A DNA stretch of 62,305 bases from Bdellovibrionales bacterium (lineage in GTDB: Bacteria > Bdellovibrionota > Bdellovibrionia > Bdellovibrionales > UBA1609): NCBI GenBank assembly GCA_020630675.1, contig JAHDIR010000009.1, positions 17,876 to 80,180 of the forward strand, written 5' to 3'. The position numbers and the translations under genes are program-made. Below, in pieces: positions 25,389 to 33,209 of the stretch. The notes beneath the pieces are model-generated. The model did not search any database, was not told the origin of the DNA, and worked only from the letters and a program-made list of their open reading frames with translations. Numbering within the stretch: position 1 is the stretch's first letter; each line of letters starts with the position of its first letter.

Positions 25389-25905
25389 AAGAACCTATAG
25401 CTGCTGCTCCGTTAAGAGCTGAGTCGGCCCAAATTCTTCCATTTGAACTGTCATAACACCAGCCACCAGTAAAGTTAACACCATCACAAGCCGTTGTAAT
25501 TGTCGCAGGATCATCATCTAATGGGTCACAGTTAACACACGTAATAACTGTAGCTACCCCCCCCCAAGGGTTTGCAGGGATACCACCTGATATAAAACCA
25601 ACATCAGTTGCAGGAACTTGTGCTGGTGAAGTACAAGTACTGTTACCATCAGCTATATCGTTGGCATTAATACTGGCGACATCTGGATAAACTCCCGGTG
25701 CAGTCCCACACCTAGTTAGCATTTGTGCATATTGAATGGCAATCGCACTTCTCATGGCTCCAAGGTTACCTGATGTAGCGGCGTTTCTAGCTTCAGTTTG
25801 AAAACTAATAAACTGTGGAATGGCAACAGCAGATAAAATGCCGACCAGTAAAACCACCATCAAAATTTCAATTAATGTAAAACCTGATTGATTTGATATT
25901 TTCAT
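25372..25905 (-). CDS. type IV pilin A1, candidate major pilin of hub 1
   Basis: A 177-residue prepilin: MKISNQSG then FTLIEILMVVLLVGILSAVA, so the cleavage site and Glu5 are present. The globular part has six cysteines and repeated Asp/Asn loops and ends YEGSL. It is a close paralog of the pilin at 31577-32113: the same cysteines, the same ADGNS.CTSP and VPATDVGFISGGIP blocks, and the same C-terminus. I chose the ATG at 25905 with GGAG 10 nt upstream. An ATG at 25920 lacks a ribosome-binding site. It is the first gene leftward from divergent hub 1. Confidence 0.88.
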   Translation of the reverse strand: MKISNQSGFTLIEILMVVLLVGILSAVAIPQFISFQTEARNAATSGNLGAMRSAIAIQYAQMLTRCGTAPGVYPDVASINANDIADGNSTCTSPAQVPATDVGFISGGIPANPWGGVATVITCVNCDPLDDDPATITTACDGVNFTGGWCYDSSNGRIWADSALNGAAAIGSYEGSL

Positions 25906-25950
25906 AATTTTTAACTCCATTATTTGTTGTTGTGTTCTTTTGCTTCAATA

Positions 25951-25967
25951 AATAAACAATATTTATT
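25951..25967. promoter_or_regulatory. operator-like palindrome, hub 1 pilin side
   Basis: AATAAA-N5-TTTATT (N5 = CAATA), about 46 bp upstream of the pilin A1 start. One of four copies of exactly this half-site and spacing in the two divergent pilus hubs. Confidence 0.6.
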
Positions 25968-26002
25968 TTTTAAACGGCGTGCAACCCTATTCGGCAGAAT
26001 GA

Positions 26003-26020
26003 ATTTAAATGCATTTAAAT
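26003..26020. promoter_or_regulatory. perfect 18-bp palindrome in hub 1
   Basis: ATTTAAATG-CATTTAAAT is an uninterrupted perfect palindrome located between the two AATAAA-N5-TTTATT sites. It abuts a GCCGAATA element (minus strand, 25988-25995) that could be a sigma-28-type -10 for pilin A1. Confidence 0.5.
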
Positions 26021-26069
26021 CTAGACTATGGTTTCAAAGATCGTTTTATTTTCTAAACTAAAGGCTCGT

Positions 26070-26096
26070 TAAAGTAACGTATTGAGACACCGAAGG
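26070..26096 (+). promoter_or_regulatory. possible sigma-28-like promoter of the mshM-pilO-pilP-mshL operon
   Basis: TAAAGTAA-N11-ACCGAAGG. The -35 is identical to that of flagellin 2 and the spacing is exact. The -10 keeps only the CCGA core. Predicted start near 26103, 6 bp before the operator at 26109. Confidence 0.4.
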
Positions 26097-26108
26097 TACA
26101 CATATCAA

Positions 26109-26125
26109 AATAAATAAAGTTTATT
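26109..26125. promoter_or_regulatory. operator-like palindrome, hub 1 ATPase side
   Basis: AATAAA-N5-TTTATT (N5 = TAAAG), ending 22 bp before the ATG of the ExeA-like gene. Confidence 0.6.
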
Positions 26126-26147
26126 TTAAAAAAATATCGAGGAAAAT

Positions 26148-27014
26148 ATGTACGAAAAATTTTACCGACTTAAAAGCAACCCCTTCGCTCAAACCTGCGA
26201 CAAAAAGTATATGTTAAACAGCCAATCTTTTCTAATGGCCAAGCTCAACATTCGAAAAATGCTAGATAACGACAACGGGTTTATACTCATGACTGGTGAT
26301 TGCGGAATAGGAAAAACAACATTATATAAAAGCTTAGAAAAGGAGTTTGAAAATATAAACTTTAAGTACCTTCACTGCAGCCCTGAGCTTCATGGCATAG
26401 ATTTACTTCATGGTGTACAGGAGTCTTTAAAACTTATTAATAAACATAAACACCCTGGATACAATCAAATTCGTAAACAAATAACTGATCACATTATAGA
26501 GACTGCTCAAAAAAACCAAAAATTAGTTTTATTTATCGACGAAGCCCAACACCTATCTATCGATGATCTCGAGACTATAAGGTTACTTAGCAATATTGAA
26601 TGTGAGTCTAAAAAATTAATACATATTATTTTAGCAGGGCACCATAACTTAAGGTATAAGCTCTGCTCTCCTGAGCTTAGACAACTTCGACAAAGACTTT
26701 CACAGGCCTTTGAACTCAAAGGTTTTACCAATGAGGAGGTCAACACTTATATCAAAAATAGCATAGAGATTAATGGAGGAACAAACTCTCTTCGCTTTAG
26801 TGATGAAGCCATCGAAACCGTTTGTAAATATGCCAACGGCAACCCCATGTCAGTAAATTTTATTTGTCAAAAAACTCTCATTGAGAGCGTTAAAAACAAA
26901 ACTCGCCTTATTCCTGGCTCTATTGTTTCTAGTGTGGTCAAAAACATGAGTGATTCTAAAAACACTCACCCTTTAAAAAAAATTATAAATAAACTGTACA
27001 CCAAGAAACAGTGA
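26148..27014 (+). CDS. mshM: ExeA/MshM-like AAA ATPase, copy 1
   Basis: A 288-residue ATPase of the ExeA/GspA family: N-terminal FYRLKSNPFAQT, Walker A GDCGIGKTT, Walker B VLFIDEAQHL, an LSNIECESKKL sensor region, and RQRLSQAFEL. There is no membrane helix and no peptidoglycan-binding domain, unlike full ExeA, but as in MshM. It is a paralog of the protein at 32352-33209. The ATG has a GAGGAAA Shine-Dalgarno and starts the rightward hub 1 operon. The exact role of MshM in pilus assembly is not settled. Confidence 0.85.
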   Translation: MYEKFYRLKSNPFAQTCDKKYMLNSQSFLMAKLNIRKMLDNDNGFILMTGDCGIGKTTLYKSLEKEFENINFKYLHCSPELHGIDLLHGVQESLKLINKHKHPGYNQIRKQITDHIIETAQKNQKLVLFIDEAQHLSIDDLETIRLLSNIECESKKLIHIILAGHHNLRYKLCSPELRQLRQRLSQAFELKGFTNEEVNTYIKNSIEINGGTNSLRFSDEAIETVCKYANGNPMSVNFICQKTLIESVKNKTRLIPGSIVSSVVKNMSDSKNTHPLKKIINKLYTKKQ

Positions 27015-27028
27015 AAAGGAAAAATACA

Positions 27029-27607
27029 ATGATTAAAAAAATTAAATTTAACAATACAGAAAGAATTTTAACTCTTTTAACATCATTAGTTATTGTATTT
27101 GGCTTTTATTTTACCTGGTACAGCGCAAAATCTCGTCGTCTACAAAGAGTACAATCATCTGTTGATCAGACTTTATTAAATATAAGTGCAAAAAAAATCA
27201 CTTTGGAAAAAATTAAAGAAAAAAAAGAAGAGAAAATTAATGTAGATTTAACTCCATATAAAAAGCAAATTGATTACCTAGTAAATACAAAAACTAGCTT
27301 TTCTGACTATATTCAAAGTATAGGATATCAATCGTTAAATGAAGACATAATCATAAATAAGGTTTCAACTGAAAAAAGTACCAAAGACAAGTTTTTTAAA
27401 AAAGTTTATTTTAATATTCAAATTGAATCCTCATTTCTTAATATTGGTAAATTTATAGAAAAATTAGATAGCTCAAGGCATTTAACACGTATTGAATCTA
27501 TCGATATTCAGCGAATGAGCTCTGATCTTCAAATTTGTAATGTTGAAATCAAAGTCATTGCTTATGATTTACTAAAAGACGGAGGAAACAATGTGGCGGC
27601 AAAGTAA
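27029..27607 (+). CDS. PilO/MshJ-like pilus alignment protein
   Basis: A 192-residue inner-membrane protein with one N-terminal transmembrane helix (RILTLLTSLVIVFGFYFTWY), a coiled coil (about 50-85) and a C-terminal ferredoxin-like domain, the layout of PilO. PilO/MshJ forms the periplasmic alignment complex with PilN and PilP. I chose the ATG at 27029 with AAAGGAAA rather than the GTG overlapping the mshM stop. Sequence identity to known PilO is not obvious by eye, so the call leans on architecture and position. Confidence 0.72.
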   Translation: MIKKIKFNNTERILTLLTSLVIVFGFYFTWYSAKSRRLQRVQSSVDQTLLNISAKKITLEKIKEKKEEKINVDLTPYKKQIDYLVNTKTSFSDYIQSIGYQSLNEDIIINKVSTEKSTKDKFFKKVYFNIQIESSFLNIGKFIEKLDSSRHLTRIESIDIQRMSSDLQICNVEIKVIAYDLLKDGGNNVAAK

Positions 27608-28076
27608 ACGACATTATCTGACGAATTACCATTTATTTCCTTTGTTATTTTGCTTAAGCCTATTTTTTCTATTTTTACCAGAGTTGGCATTTAGTAAATC
27701 AAAATACAGCATGCTTACACCCATTGATGTTAATTCCGCTATTCTTGAAAAAAGAATTAAATTTAAATGGGGACAAGATCCTTTTTTAAAAAAACCTGGT
27801 TTTAGTGACGAAAAAGAAACCTCCATTCCATTAAACTTAAATACTATTTTTATTGGTGAAAACAATGAAAAAATGGCCATTATTAATGACACTGAGGTTT
27901 ACGAAGGGTCTGTCCTCGACGGATTTCATATTAAAAATATTGGTAAAAATTTTGTCGTCTTAAAAAAAGGACATTATTTGAAAGAGCTCAACCTACCCAC
28001 CCAAGCCCCACAAAAAGTGGAACTTTCTATAACGAGTCACCCACTAAGACAACCGGCCCACAAAAAGGATAAATAA
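27591..28076 (+). CDS. PilP/MshK-like periplasmic pilus protein
   Basis: A 161-residue protein with a signal-anchor (PLLFCLSLFFLFLPELAF) and a compact beta domain with the PilP/GspC homology-region pattern: KWGQDPFL, then LNTIFIGENNEKMAIINDTEVYEGSVLDG and VVLKKGHYLKEL (given here in pieces). Such domains contact the secretin N0 domain. It overlaps the pilO-like gene by 17 bp, has a GGAGG Shine-Dalgarno, and is followed 1 bp later by the secretin gene. Confidence 0.75.
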   Translation: MWRQSKRHYLTNYHLFPLLFCLSLFFLFLPELAFSKSKYSMLTPIDVNSAILEKRIKFKWGQDPFLKKPGFSDEKETSIPLNLNTIFIGENNEKMAIINDTEVYEGSVLDGFHIKNIGKNFVVLKKGHYLKELNLPTQAPQKVELSITSHPLRQPAHKKDK

Positions 28077-28077
28077 A

Positions 28078-29457
28078 ATGAAAACACAACTAAAAATTAC
28101 AACTCTTATTTCTGTGGTTTTAATCTTGGGCTCAGCCTACGGCAGATCAGACAGTCTACCCAACCATTTTGTAAACAAAAAGTTTAGTCTTAATATTAAG
28201 AATGCTAAAGTCACCGATGCCATAAAGCTCATTGCCAACCATGGCGGCTTAAAAACTAATATTGCCCCAGCTGTTAATGGCGTGGTTTCTTTTGTTTTTG
28301 AAAATAAAACTTTAAAAGAGGGTCTAAGAACCATTGCTCAATCTGAAGACCTGAATTATTTTGTTGAAAAAGACACCCTTTTTGTAAATTCAAATAAAGC
28401 TCCCTCCAATAAAAGTTCCGCAAGAGCCCCCTCCGGGCAACCCCAAACCAGCCACCATATCTACCTCAAATTTTTATCTGCCATAGATATTCACTCTAAG
28501 TTAATTGCTCTACTTGGACAGGGAGAGAATATCATTGTTGATCAAACCAGTAATTCTGTGGCTGTTTTTTCTTCACGCTCTACCTTTGAAAGAGTTCAAT
28601 CCTATATCGCCGAAGTTGATCGTATGCCACAACAAGTTTTAATAGAGGCTCAAATTATTGAGATCAAAAAGAACAAATCACGCGAACTGGGAATCAACTA
28701 TGGTGATTTTAGCAATATAGAACTTGCAAAACTTAGCAAACCAACAGGAACCCTGGAAACTCCTGGACCACAAGACCCTTTTGGAGTTTTGGCTTTTGGA
28801 ATTGGCTCAGTTGCAGGAAGAGTTTTAGAAGCAAAAATCTCAATGGCTGAATCTGAAGGAAATGCAAAAGTTATTTCTCGCCCTAAAATTATTACCCTCA
28901 ACAACGTAGAAGCCTCAATCACTAGTGGCATCACTTTTAATGTCAAAACTCTTTCTACCAATGGAAATTCTGCCAACGACGGCACTGGCAACAACGGAGG
29001 CAACAATAACGGCGGCGGAGGAGGAGCCAACAATGGAGGTGGCGCCAATAACCTTATAGCTGGTGGAATTCAGCAAATTACAGCCGGACTAGCCCTGAAT
29101 GTCCTTCCTTCTATCGTTGGAAATAACAAAATTCGTTTAGCTATCAATGTCACTAATAGTGAACCCGATGAGAGTACTGGTGTTGATGGCATACCTGGTA
29201 TTGTTGACAACTCTGCCAAATCAACTCTCATTATTGAAAATGGAAAAACAGCCGTTTTGGCTGGTTTGATTAAAAACTCCAAAAGTAAATCTCAAGGTGG
29301 AATTCCATTTTTATCAAAAATACCATTGATTGGAGCTCTGTTTAGAGGGTCAATCAAAACAGACCGGGACTTTGAAACACTTATATTTATTACCCCTAAA
29401 ATTATACCCAATGCCTTAGAGGCTAGAACTCTTAAGGAGGCGAAAGAGGCTATTTAA
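28078..29457 (+). CDS. mshL: outer-membrane secretin, MshL/PilQ-like
   Basis: A 459-residue secretin that forms the outer-membrane pore for the pilus. In order: signal peptide (about 1-22), a secretin/STN N-terminal domain (VNKKFSLNIKNAKVTDAIKL), one N1-type domain (VDQTSNSVAVFSSRSTFERV), and the C-terminal secretin core (VLIEAQIIEIKKNKSRELGI, AKVISRPKIITLNNVEASI, GKTAVLAGLI, IPFLSKIPLIGALF, ETLIFITPKII). A Gly/Asn-rich loop of about 35 residues interrupts the core at the gate region. It converges with the pseudopilin at 29459 with only 1 bp between. Confidence 0.92.
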   Translation: MKTQLKITTLISVVLILGSAYGRSDSLPNHFVNKKFSLNIKNAKVTDAIKLIANHGGLKTNIAPAVNGVVSFVFENKTLKEGLRTIAQSEDLNYFVEKDTLFVNSNKAPSNKSSARAPSGQPQTSHHIYLKFLSAIDIHSKLIALLGQGENIIVDQTSNSVAVFSSRSTFERVQSYIAEVDRMPQQVLIEAQIIEIKKNKSRELGINYGDFSNIELAKLSKPTGTLETPGPQDPFGVLAFGIGSVAGRVLEAKISMAESEGNAKVISRPKIITLNNVEASITSGITFNVKTLSTNGNSANDGTGNNGGNNNGGGGGANNGGGANNLIAGGIQQITAGLALNVLPSIVGNNKIRLAINVTNSEPDESTGVDGIPGIVDNSAKSTLIIENGKTAVLAGLIKNSKSKSQGGIPFLSKIPLIGALFRGSIKTDRDFETLIFITPKIIPNALEARTLKEAKEAI

Positions 29458-29458
29458 A

Positions 29459-30241
29459 TTAAAAGTTAACTAAGGTATTTGGCTGATCAACAGTAATAAC
29501 TGAAGGGCCAATTGTAGTGGTAGGTGAGCTTTTTGAAGGTACATAAACAGTGATTGAGCGAATCCCGTAAGGAATAGCTGAAAACTGAAAACTACCAACA
29601 TCTGCAGGCGCTACTGGGTCTATAACTTGCAAAAGTGTTCCCGAACCATTGGGGTAATTTAGTTCAACCTCTGCCGTGCCTGTGAAAGGCGAATTTCCAT
29701 TGGCAATAAAACCATAAACATTTCCCACTCTCACAGACTCAGGTAAAGAAATAATAATATCTTGATCAAAAATAGCACCGCCAGCTAAGCCATCAGCTCC
29801 TAAGCTAGTGATGGTTGGTGGATTTGATAATGGGCTATAAACATAATCGTTTCCCCAAGCATCTTTGGTGTAATCGCTTGAAGAATCTCCATCTTGCAAG
29901 TAAGACCCGTTCCAGCCCAACCCGATACGTACACTTGTGTTAACAGACCAAGCGGCTACCGCCGCTGGCTTAGTCGTTAAAGCCGTCAAAGACTGCGCCA
30001 AAGTGGGAAGCCCACCCACTCCTCCAATGTATCCAAAGTCTTTTCTTAAACCATTTTCGACAGAAGATGGGTTTCCCACTAATGCTCTTTTAATTTCTTG
30101 AAGCTCATTAACAGTCTCTTGAAAACGACTTTCATTCATATTATTGTCGACAACATATATGAGAGTGGCTGCCATACCCGAAAGTAAAACTAGGCTCATC
30201 AAAACTTCAATAAGAGTAAATCCTTTTTGGTTTTTAATCAT
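29459..30241 (-). CDS. large pseudopilin with C-terminal beta domain, copy a
   Basis: A 260-residue pilin-like protein. MIKNQKG precedes FTLIEVLMSLVLLSGMAATL (Glu5 present). A GspG-like middle carries KDAWGNDYVYSP and SLGADGLAGG. A C-terminal domain of about 90 residues (VYGFIANGNSPFTGTAEVEL, then IPYGIRSITVYVPSKSSP) resembles carboxypeptidase-regulatory or transthyretin-like beta-sandwiches. It is paralogous over its full length to the next gene. The ATG lies at 30241, overlapping the preceding stop, with no clear ribosome-binding site, so expression is probably coupled. Confidence 0.82.
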   Translation of the reverse strand: MIKNQKGFTLIEVLMSLVLLSGMAATLIYVVDNNMNESRFQETVNELQEIKRALVGNPSSVENGLRKDFGYIGGVGGLPTLAQSLTALTTKPAAVAAWSVNTSVRIGLGWNGSYLQDGDSSSDYTKDAWGNDYVYSPLSNPPTITSLGADGLAGGAIFDQDIIISLPESVRVGNVYGFIANGNSPFTGTAEVELNYPNGSGTLLQVIDPVAPADVGSFQFSAIPYGIRSITVYVPSKSSPTTTIGPSVITVDQPNTLVNF

Positions 30242-31100
30242 TGTAAACAACTGTGTATAAAGTTTTTAAATTCCGCAAAATCGACGCCACATCCGTTAAT
30301 CCCACCGGGATGACAAAATGCCCTTCATTAACAGTAAAAACAAAAGGACCTATTGTGCTTACGGGGGAACCTTTTGAGGGAATATAAATAGTGGCAGAGC
30401 GAGTGCCTTGGGGAATGTTATTAAAAACAAAGTACCCATTATCAGATGGCACTAAATTTGTAGTCACCTGAGAAAGCGCTCCCGCACCATCAGGAAAATT
30501 AATTTCAACCTCTGCTGTGCCACTCCAAGGCGCCCCTCCATCTAAAATAAACCCGTGTACATTTGAAAAACTAATATGCCAAGGAACTCGAAAATTAATA
30601 TCTTCATCAAAGCCACTCCCCCCCACCAGGCCGTCTGCGCCCAAACTTGTGACCAAAGGTGGTATTGTTGCTGGCGAATAAACAAAATTATTTCCCCAAG
30701 CATCTTTGAGGTCTGACCCATCTAAAGTTGTATCTTGTAAATAAGCCCCACTCCAGCCAAACGCAATACGGTGGGTTGAGTTCGCGGCCCAAACACTTTG
30801 CCCTGCTGGCTTTACTTGCAAGGCCCCTAGAGTTTCTATAGCCGTTGGTAAACCGCCAATGTCACCAATATATCCAAACTTTTGTTTCGTATTAACTAGA
30901 GATACCTGGTTTTGCCCCACCAAAGCATCTCTTATGAGGTTTAGTTTTTTTATAGTTAAATGAAAGTTTTTTTCATCTATAGACTTTGAAATATAAGATA
31001 TGGAAATGATTGAAAAGAAACTAAATAAAGTTAACGACAAAACTAACTCAACAAGAGTAAACCCTTTATTATTTGATTTATGGGTTAAAAACCAAATCAT
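30234..31100 (-). CDS. large pseudopilin with C-terminal beta domain, copy b
   Basis: A 288-residue pilin-like protein. A slightly long leader (MIWFLTHKSNNKG) precedes FTLVELVLSLTLFSFFSIIS (Glu5 present). It shares the GspG-like middle (KDAWGNNFVYSP, SLGADGLVGG) and beta domain (VHGFILDGGAPWSGTAEVEI, IPQGTRSATIYIPSKGSP) with copy a, evidence of tandem duplication. A C-terminal extension of about 30 residues is unique. The ATG at 31100 has an excellent GGAGG Shine-Dalgarno. An upstream GTG/TTG reading is not needed. It overlaps the preceding pseudopilin by 23 bp. Confidence 0.83.
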   Translation of the reverse strand: MIWFLTHKSNNKGFTLVELVLSLTLFSFFSIISISYISKSIDEKNFHLTIKKLNLIRDALVGQNQVSLVNTKQKFGYIGDIGGLPTAIETLGALQVKPAGQSVWAANSTHRIAFGWSGAYLQDTTLDGSDLKDAWGNNFVYSPATIPPLVTSLGADGLVGGSGFDEDINFRVPWHISFSNVHGFILDGGAPWSGTAEVEINFPDGAGALSQVTTNLVPSDNGYFVFNNIPQGTRSATIYIPSKGSPVSTIGPFVFTVNEGHFVIPVGLTDVASILRNLKTLYTVVYND

Positions 31101-31557
31101 CGCCACCTCCTGAGTCGTCACTTCCATTAGGGCCATAACTAGTAATAACTTCTGTCACTGAGTTATATAAAAATGGATGGCCCCAGCCATCTCTTTGATA
31201 ATCTAATAAATTTTCACTCACTTTTTGATCTAGGTAGGGCCCGCACCAGCCCTGCAACCTTAAATAACTTGAATTTGTTGAAACATTGTCACCAACACAA
31301 GCATCACCAGTATCATTGACTAAATCACTTAATAGGCTAGGCGCCCCCACTATCGACACATAACTAGCTGTTTCATGATGAAGTTTATATTTATTAATGG
31401 CTAAGCGTAAGGCTTGAACTTTTCTTTCTGTTTCTTGAAGCTGAACCGAAGAAAGCCATTCTTTTTTAGACGCTACAACATAGGTTATAAACAACGAGGC
31501 TAATAGAAGAGTCGCAAAAAGGGTTAACAAACCAAATCCTTTTTGACTCTTAAGCAT
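31078..31557 (-). CDS. minor pseudopilin lacking Glu5
   Basis: A 159-residue pilin-like protein. MLKSQKG precedes FGLLTLFATLLLASLFITYV. The fifth mature residue is Thr, not the conserved Glu that pairs with the neighbour's N-terminus. Among pseudopilins this is typical of tip subunits such as GspK. The globular part is GspG-like (GWCGPYLDQ, DGWGHPFLY, YGPNGSDDSGGGDD). I chose the ATG at 31557 with GTGAGG upstream. Confidence 0.8.
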   Translation of the reverse strand: MLKSQKGFGLLTLFATLLLASLFITYVVASKKEWLSSVQLQETERKVQALRLAINKYKLHHETASYVSIVGAPSLLSDLVNDTGDACVGDNVSTNSSYLRLQGWCGPYLDQKVSENLLDYQRDGWGHPFLYNSVTEVITSYGPNGSDDSGGGDDLVFNP

Positions 31558-31576
31558 GTTAAGCCTCACCTAGAAA

Positions 31577-32113
31577 CTACAAAGAACCTTCATAAAGCCC
31601 AACCCCTGCTCCGTTCAATGCTGAGTCAGCCCAAATAGCACCGGTGGCTGGGTTGTAACACCAGCCACCTGTAAAGTTAACACTATTACAAGAGGTGGCT
31701 AAAACAGCTGGATCATCATTTAAAGGGTTACAGTCCACACAATCAGTAATAGTACTCAACCCTCCCCAAGGGTTATTTGGGATACCACCTGATATAAAAC
31801 CCACATCTGTTGCCGGCACCTGACCCGGGCTCGTACAAATACTATTACCATCCGCAATGTTGTTGGCAGTTATACTTAAGGAATTGGGATACAGCCCTGA
31901 GGGAACTAAACAACGGGTGAGCATTTGAGCATATTGGTTAGCTATGGCCCCCCTTAAACTTGCAAGATTTCCTGACGTTGCCGTATTTTTTGCTTCGACC
32001 TGAAAGTTAATAAACTGAGGAATAGCTACAGAGGATAAAATTCCTAAAAGTAGAATAACCATCAATATTTCAATAAGTGTAAAACCAGAATCTTTATGTA
32101 TATATGTTTTCAT
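31577..32113 (-). CDS. type IV pilin A2, candidate major pilin of hub 2
   Basis: A 178-residue prepilin: MKTYIHKDSG then FTLIEILMVILLLGILSSVA (Glu5 present). Globular domain closely similar to pilin A1 with the same six cysteines, NIADGNS.CTSP, VPATDVGFISGGIP, NFTGGWCY and terminal YEGSL blocks. The ATG at 32113 has AGAGG. It is the first gene leftward from divergent hub 2 and is followed by three minor pilin genes. Which of A1 and A2 makes the fibre cannot be read from sequence. Confidence 0.88.
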   Translation of the reverse strand: MKTYIHKDSGFTLIEILMVILLLGILSSVAIPQFINFQVEAKNTATSGNLASLRGAIANQYAQMLTRCLVPSGLYPNSLSITANNIADGNSICTSPGQVPATDVGFISGGIPNNPWGGLSTITDCVDCNPLNDDPAVLATSCNSVNFTGGWCYNPATGAIWADSALNGAGVGLYEGSL

Positions 32114-32181
32114 ATGTTAAACCTCTTTAGATTAAAACTCAGGTTTATTATTGCTAAAATTATTTCAAGTTAGCAATAAAT

Positions 32182-32198
32182 AATAAATAATGTTTATT
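32182..32198. promoter_or_regulatory. operator-like palindrome, hub 2 pilin side
   Basis: AATAAA-N5-TTTATT (N5 = TAATG), 69 bp upstream of the pilin A2 start. Confidence 0.6.
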
Positions 32199-32317
32199 TA
32201 ATATTGACCTTTGTCGAACCCAGACCCTAAAAACAAAAACCTCTACTTTAGTTATTTTTTGGTGATTTCGACTAGTCAGGAAACTAAAAAAAACTATACT
32301 AAACAATATAAGAGGCA

Positions 32318-32334
32318 AATAAACTTAATTTATT
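32318..32334. promoter_or_regulatory. operator-like palindrome, hub 2 ATPase side
   Basis: AATAAA-N5-TTTATT (N5 = CTTAA), ending 17 bp before the ATG of the second ExeA-like gene. Confidence 0.6.
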
Positions 32335-32351
32335 GATAGAAAGGTTTGGCC

Positions 32352-33209
32352 ATGTTTAACAATTTTTATAACTTTAAAACAAATCCGTTTAGCGAAACCC
32401 CTAACACGAGTTATTTTTTTAAATCTAAGGATCACACTTTAGCGCTAAGGACCCTTGCCAATATGATTGATATTGGGCAAGGCTTGTCTGTACTTACTGG
32501 TGAGGTCGGCACGGGCAAAACACTTTTATGTCGTGTCTTTTTAAAAATATGTAATGCTAATTTTAATACTGGCCTTATATTACACCCAAAATTAAAAAGC
32601 ATGGATTTACTTAGAGTTATTAATGATGAGCTTGGAGTTCCAAAAGACAACAAAAACAGAAGCTATTTCCACCAGAAAAAACAACTCTCAAAACACTTAC
32701 AGCAGTTAGCTAGACAAGGGCAGCGCTCACTCCTTATAATTGATGAAGCCCAACATATGACAGAGGAAGGGCTAGAGTCGTTATCTTTATTAAATAACCT
32801 CGAGTATGAATCAAAAAAAATTCTACATATTATATTAGCTGGGCAACCTGAACTACAAAAAATTATAAGTTCCCCCGGCCTTGAACAGCTAAGACATAGA
32901 ATAGCGAATAGAGTTAATATTGAGTCCATGGCCTCAGATGAAGTTTCTGATTATATTCATCATCGCTTATTTGTTTCAGGGGGCAGTAGCTATATTCGTT
33001 TTGATTCAGCAGCCGTTGAGTTAATTTCTAAGCAGTCCAGTAATATTCCAAGACTCATTAATATTATTTGTCAGCATGCCATTGAGATTGGTGAGCACAC
33101 TCAAACTCGAGTTATTAATGAAAGCATTGTTAAAATAGCTTTAAAAAAACACCCTCTTTTAACTGCTGAAAGGCCCTCCCACTGGATGACAAAGGTTTTA
33201 CCCTTATGA
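32352..33209 (+). CDS. ExeA/MshM-like AAA ATPase, copy 2
   Basis: A 285-residue ATPase, paralog of the gene at 26148: NFKTNPFSETPN, Walker A GEVGTGKT, Walker B LLIIDEAQHM, LNNLEYESKKILHIILAGQP, RHRIANRVNI. Again no membrane helix or peptidoglycan-binding domain. I use the ATG at 32352, which has AAAGG upstream. A TTG two codons earlier is also in frame. It leads a rightward operon with an MshN-like TPR protein, PilM and PilN. Confidence 0.85.
   Translation: MFNNFYNFKTNPFSETPNTSYFFKSKDHTLALRTLANMIDIGQGLSVLTGEVGTGKTLLCRVFLKICNANFNTGLILHPKLKSMDLLRVINDELGVPKDNKNRSYFHQKKQLSKHLQQLARQGQRSLLIIDEAQHMTEEGLESLSLLNNLEYESKKILHIILAGQPELQKIISSPGLEQLRHRIANRVNIESMASDEVSDYIHHRLFVSGGSSYIRFDSAAVELISKQSSNIPRLINIICQHAIEIGEHTQTRVINESIVKIALKKHPLLTAERPSHWMTKVLPL

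Noticed and set aside
28698-29048. Proline/leucine-rich frame antisense to the secretin Gly/Asn loop
   Set aside because: It is a shadow of the GGN/AAC-rich coding repeat on the other strand, with no ribosome-binding site.
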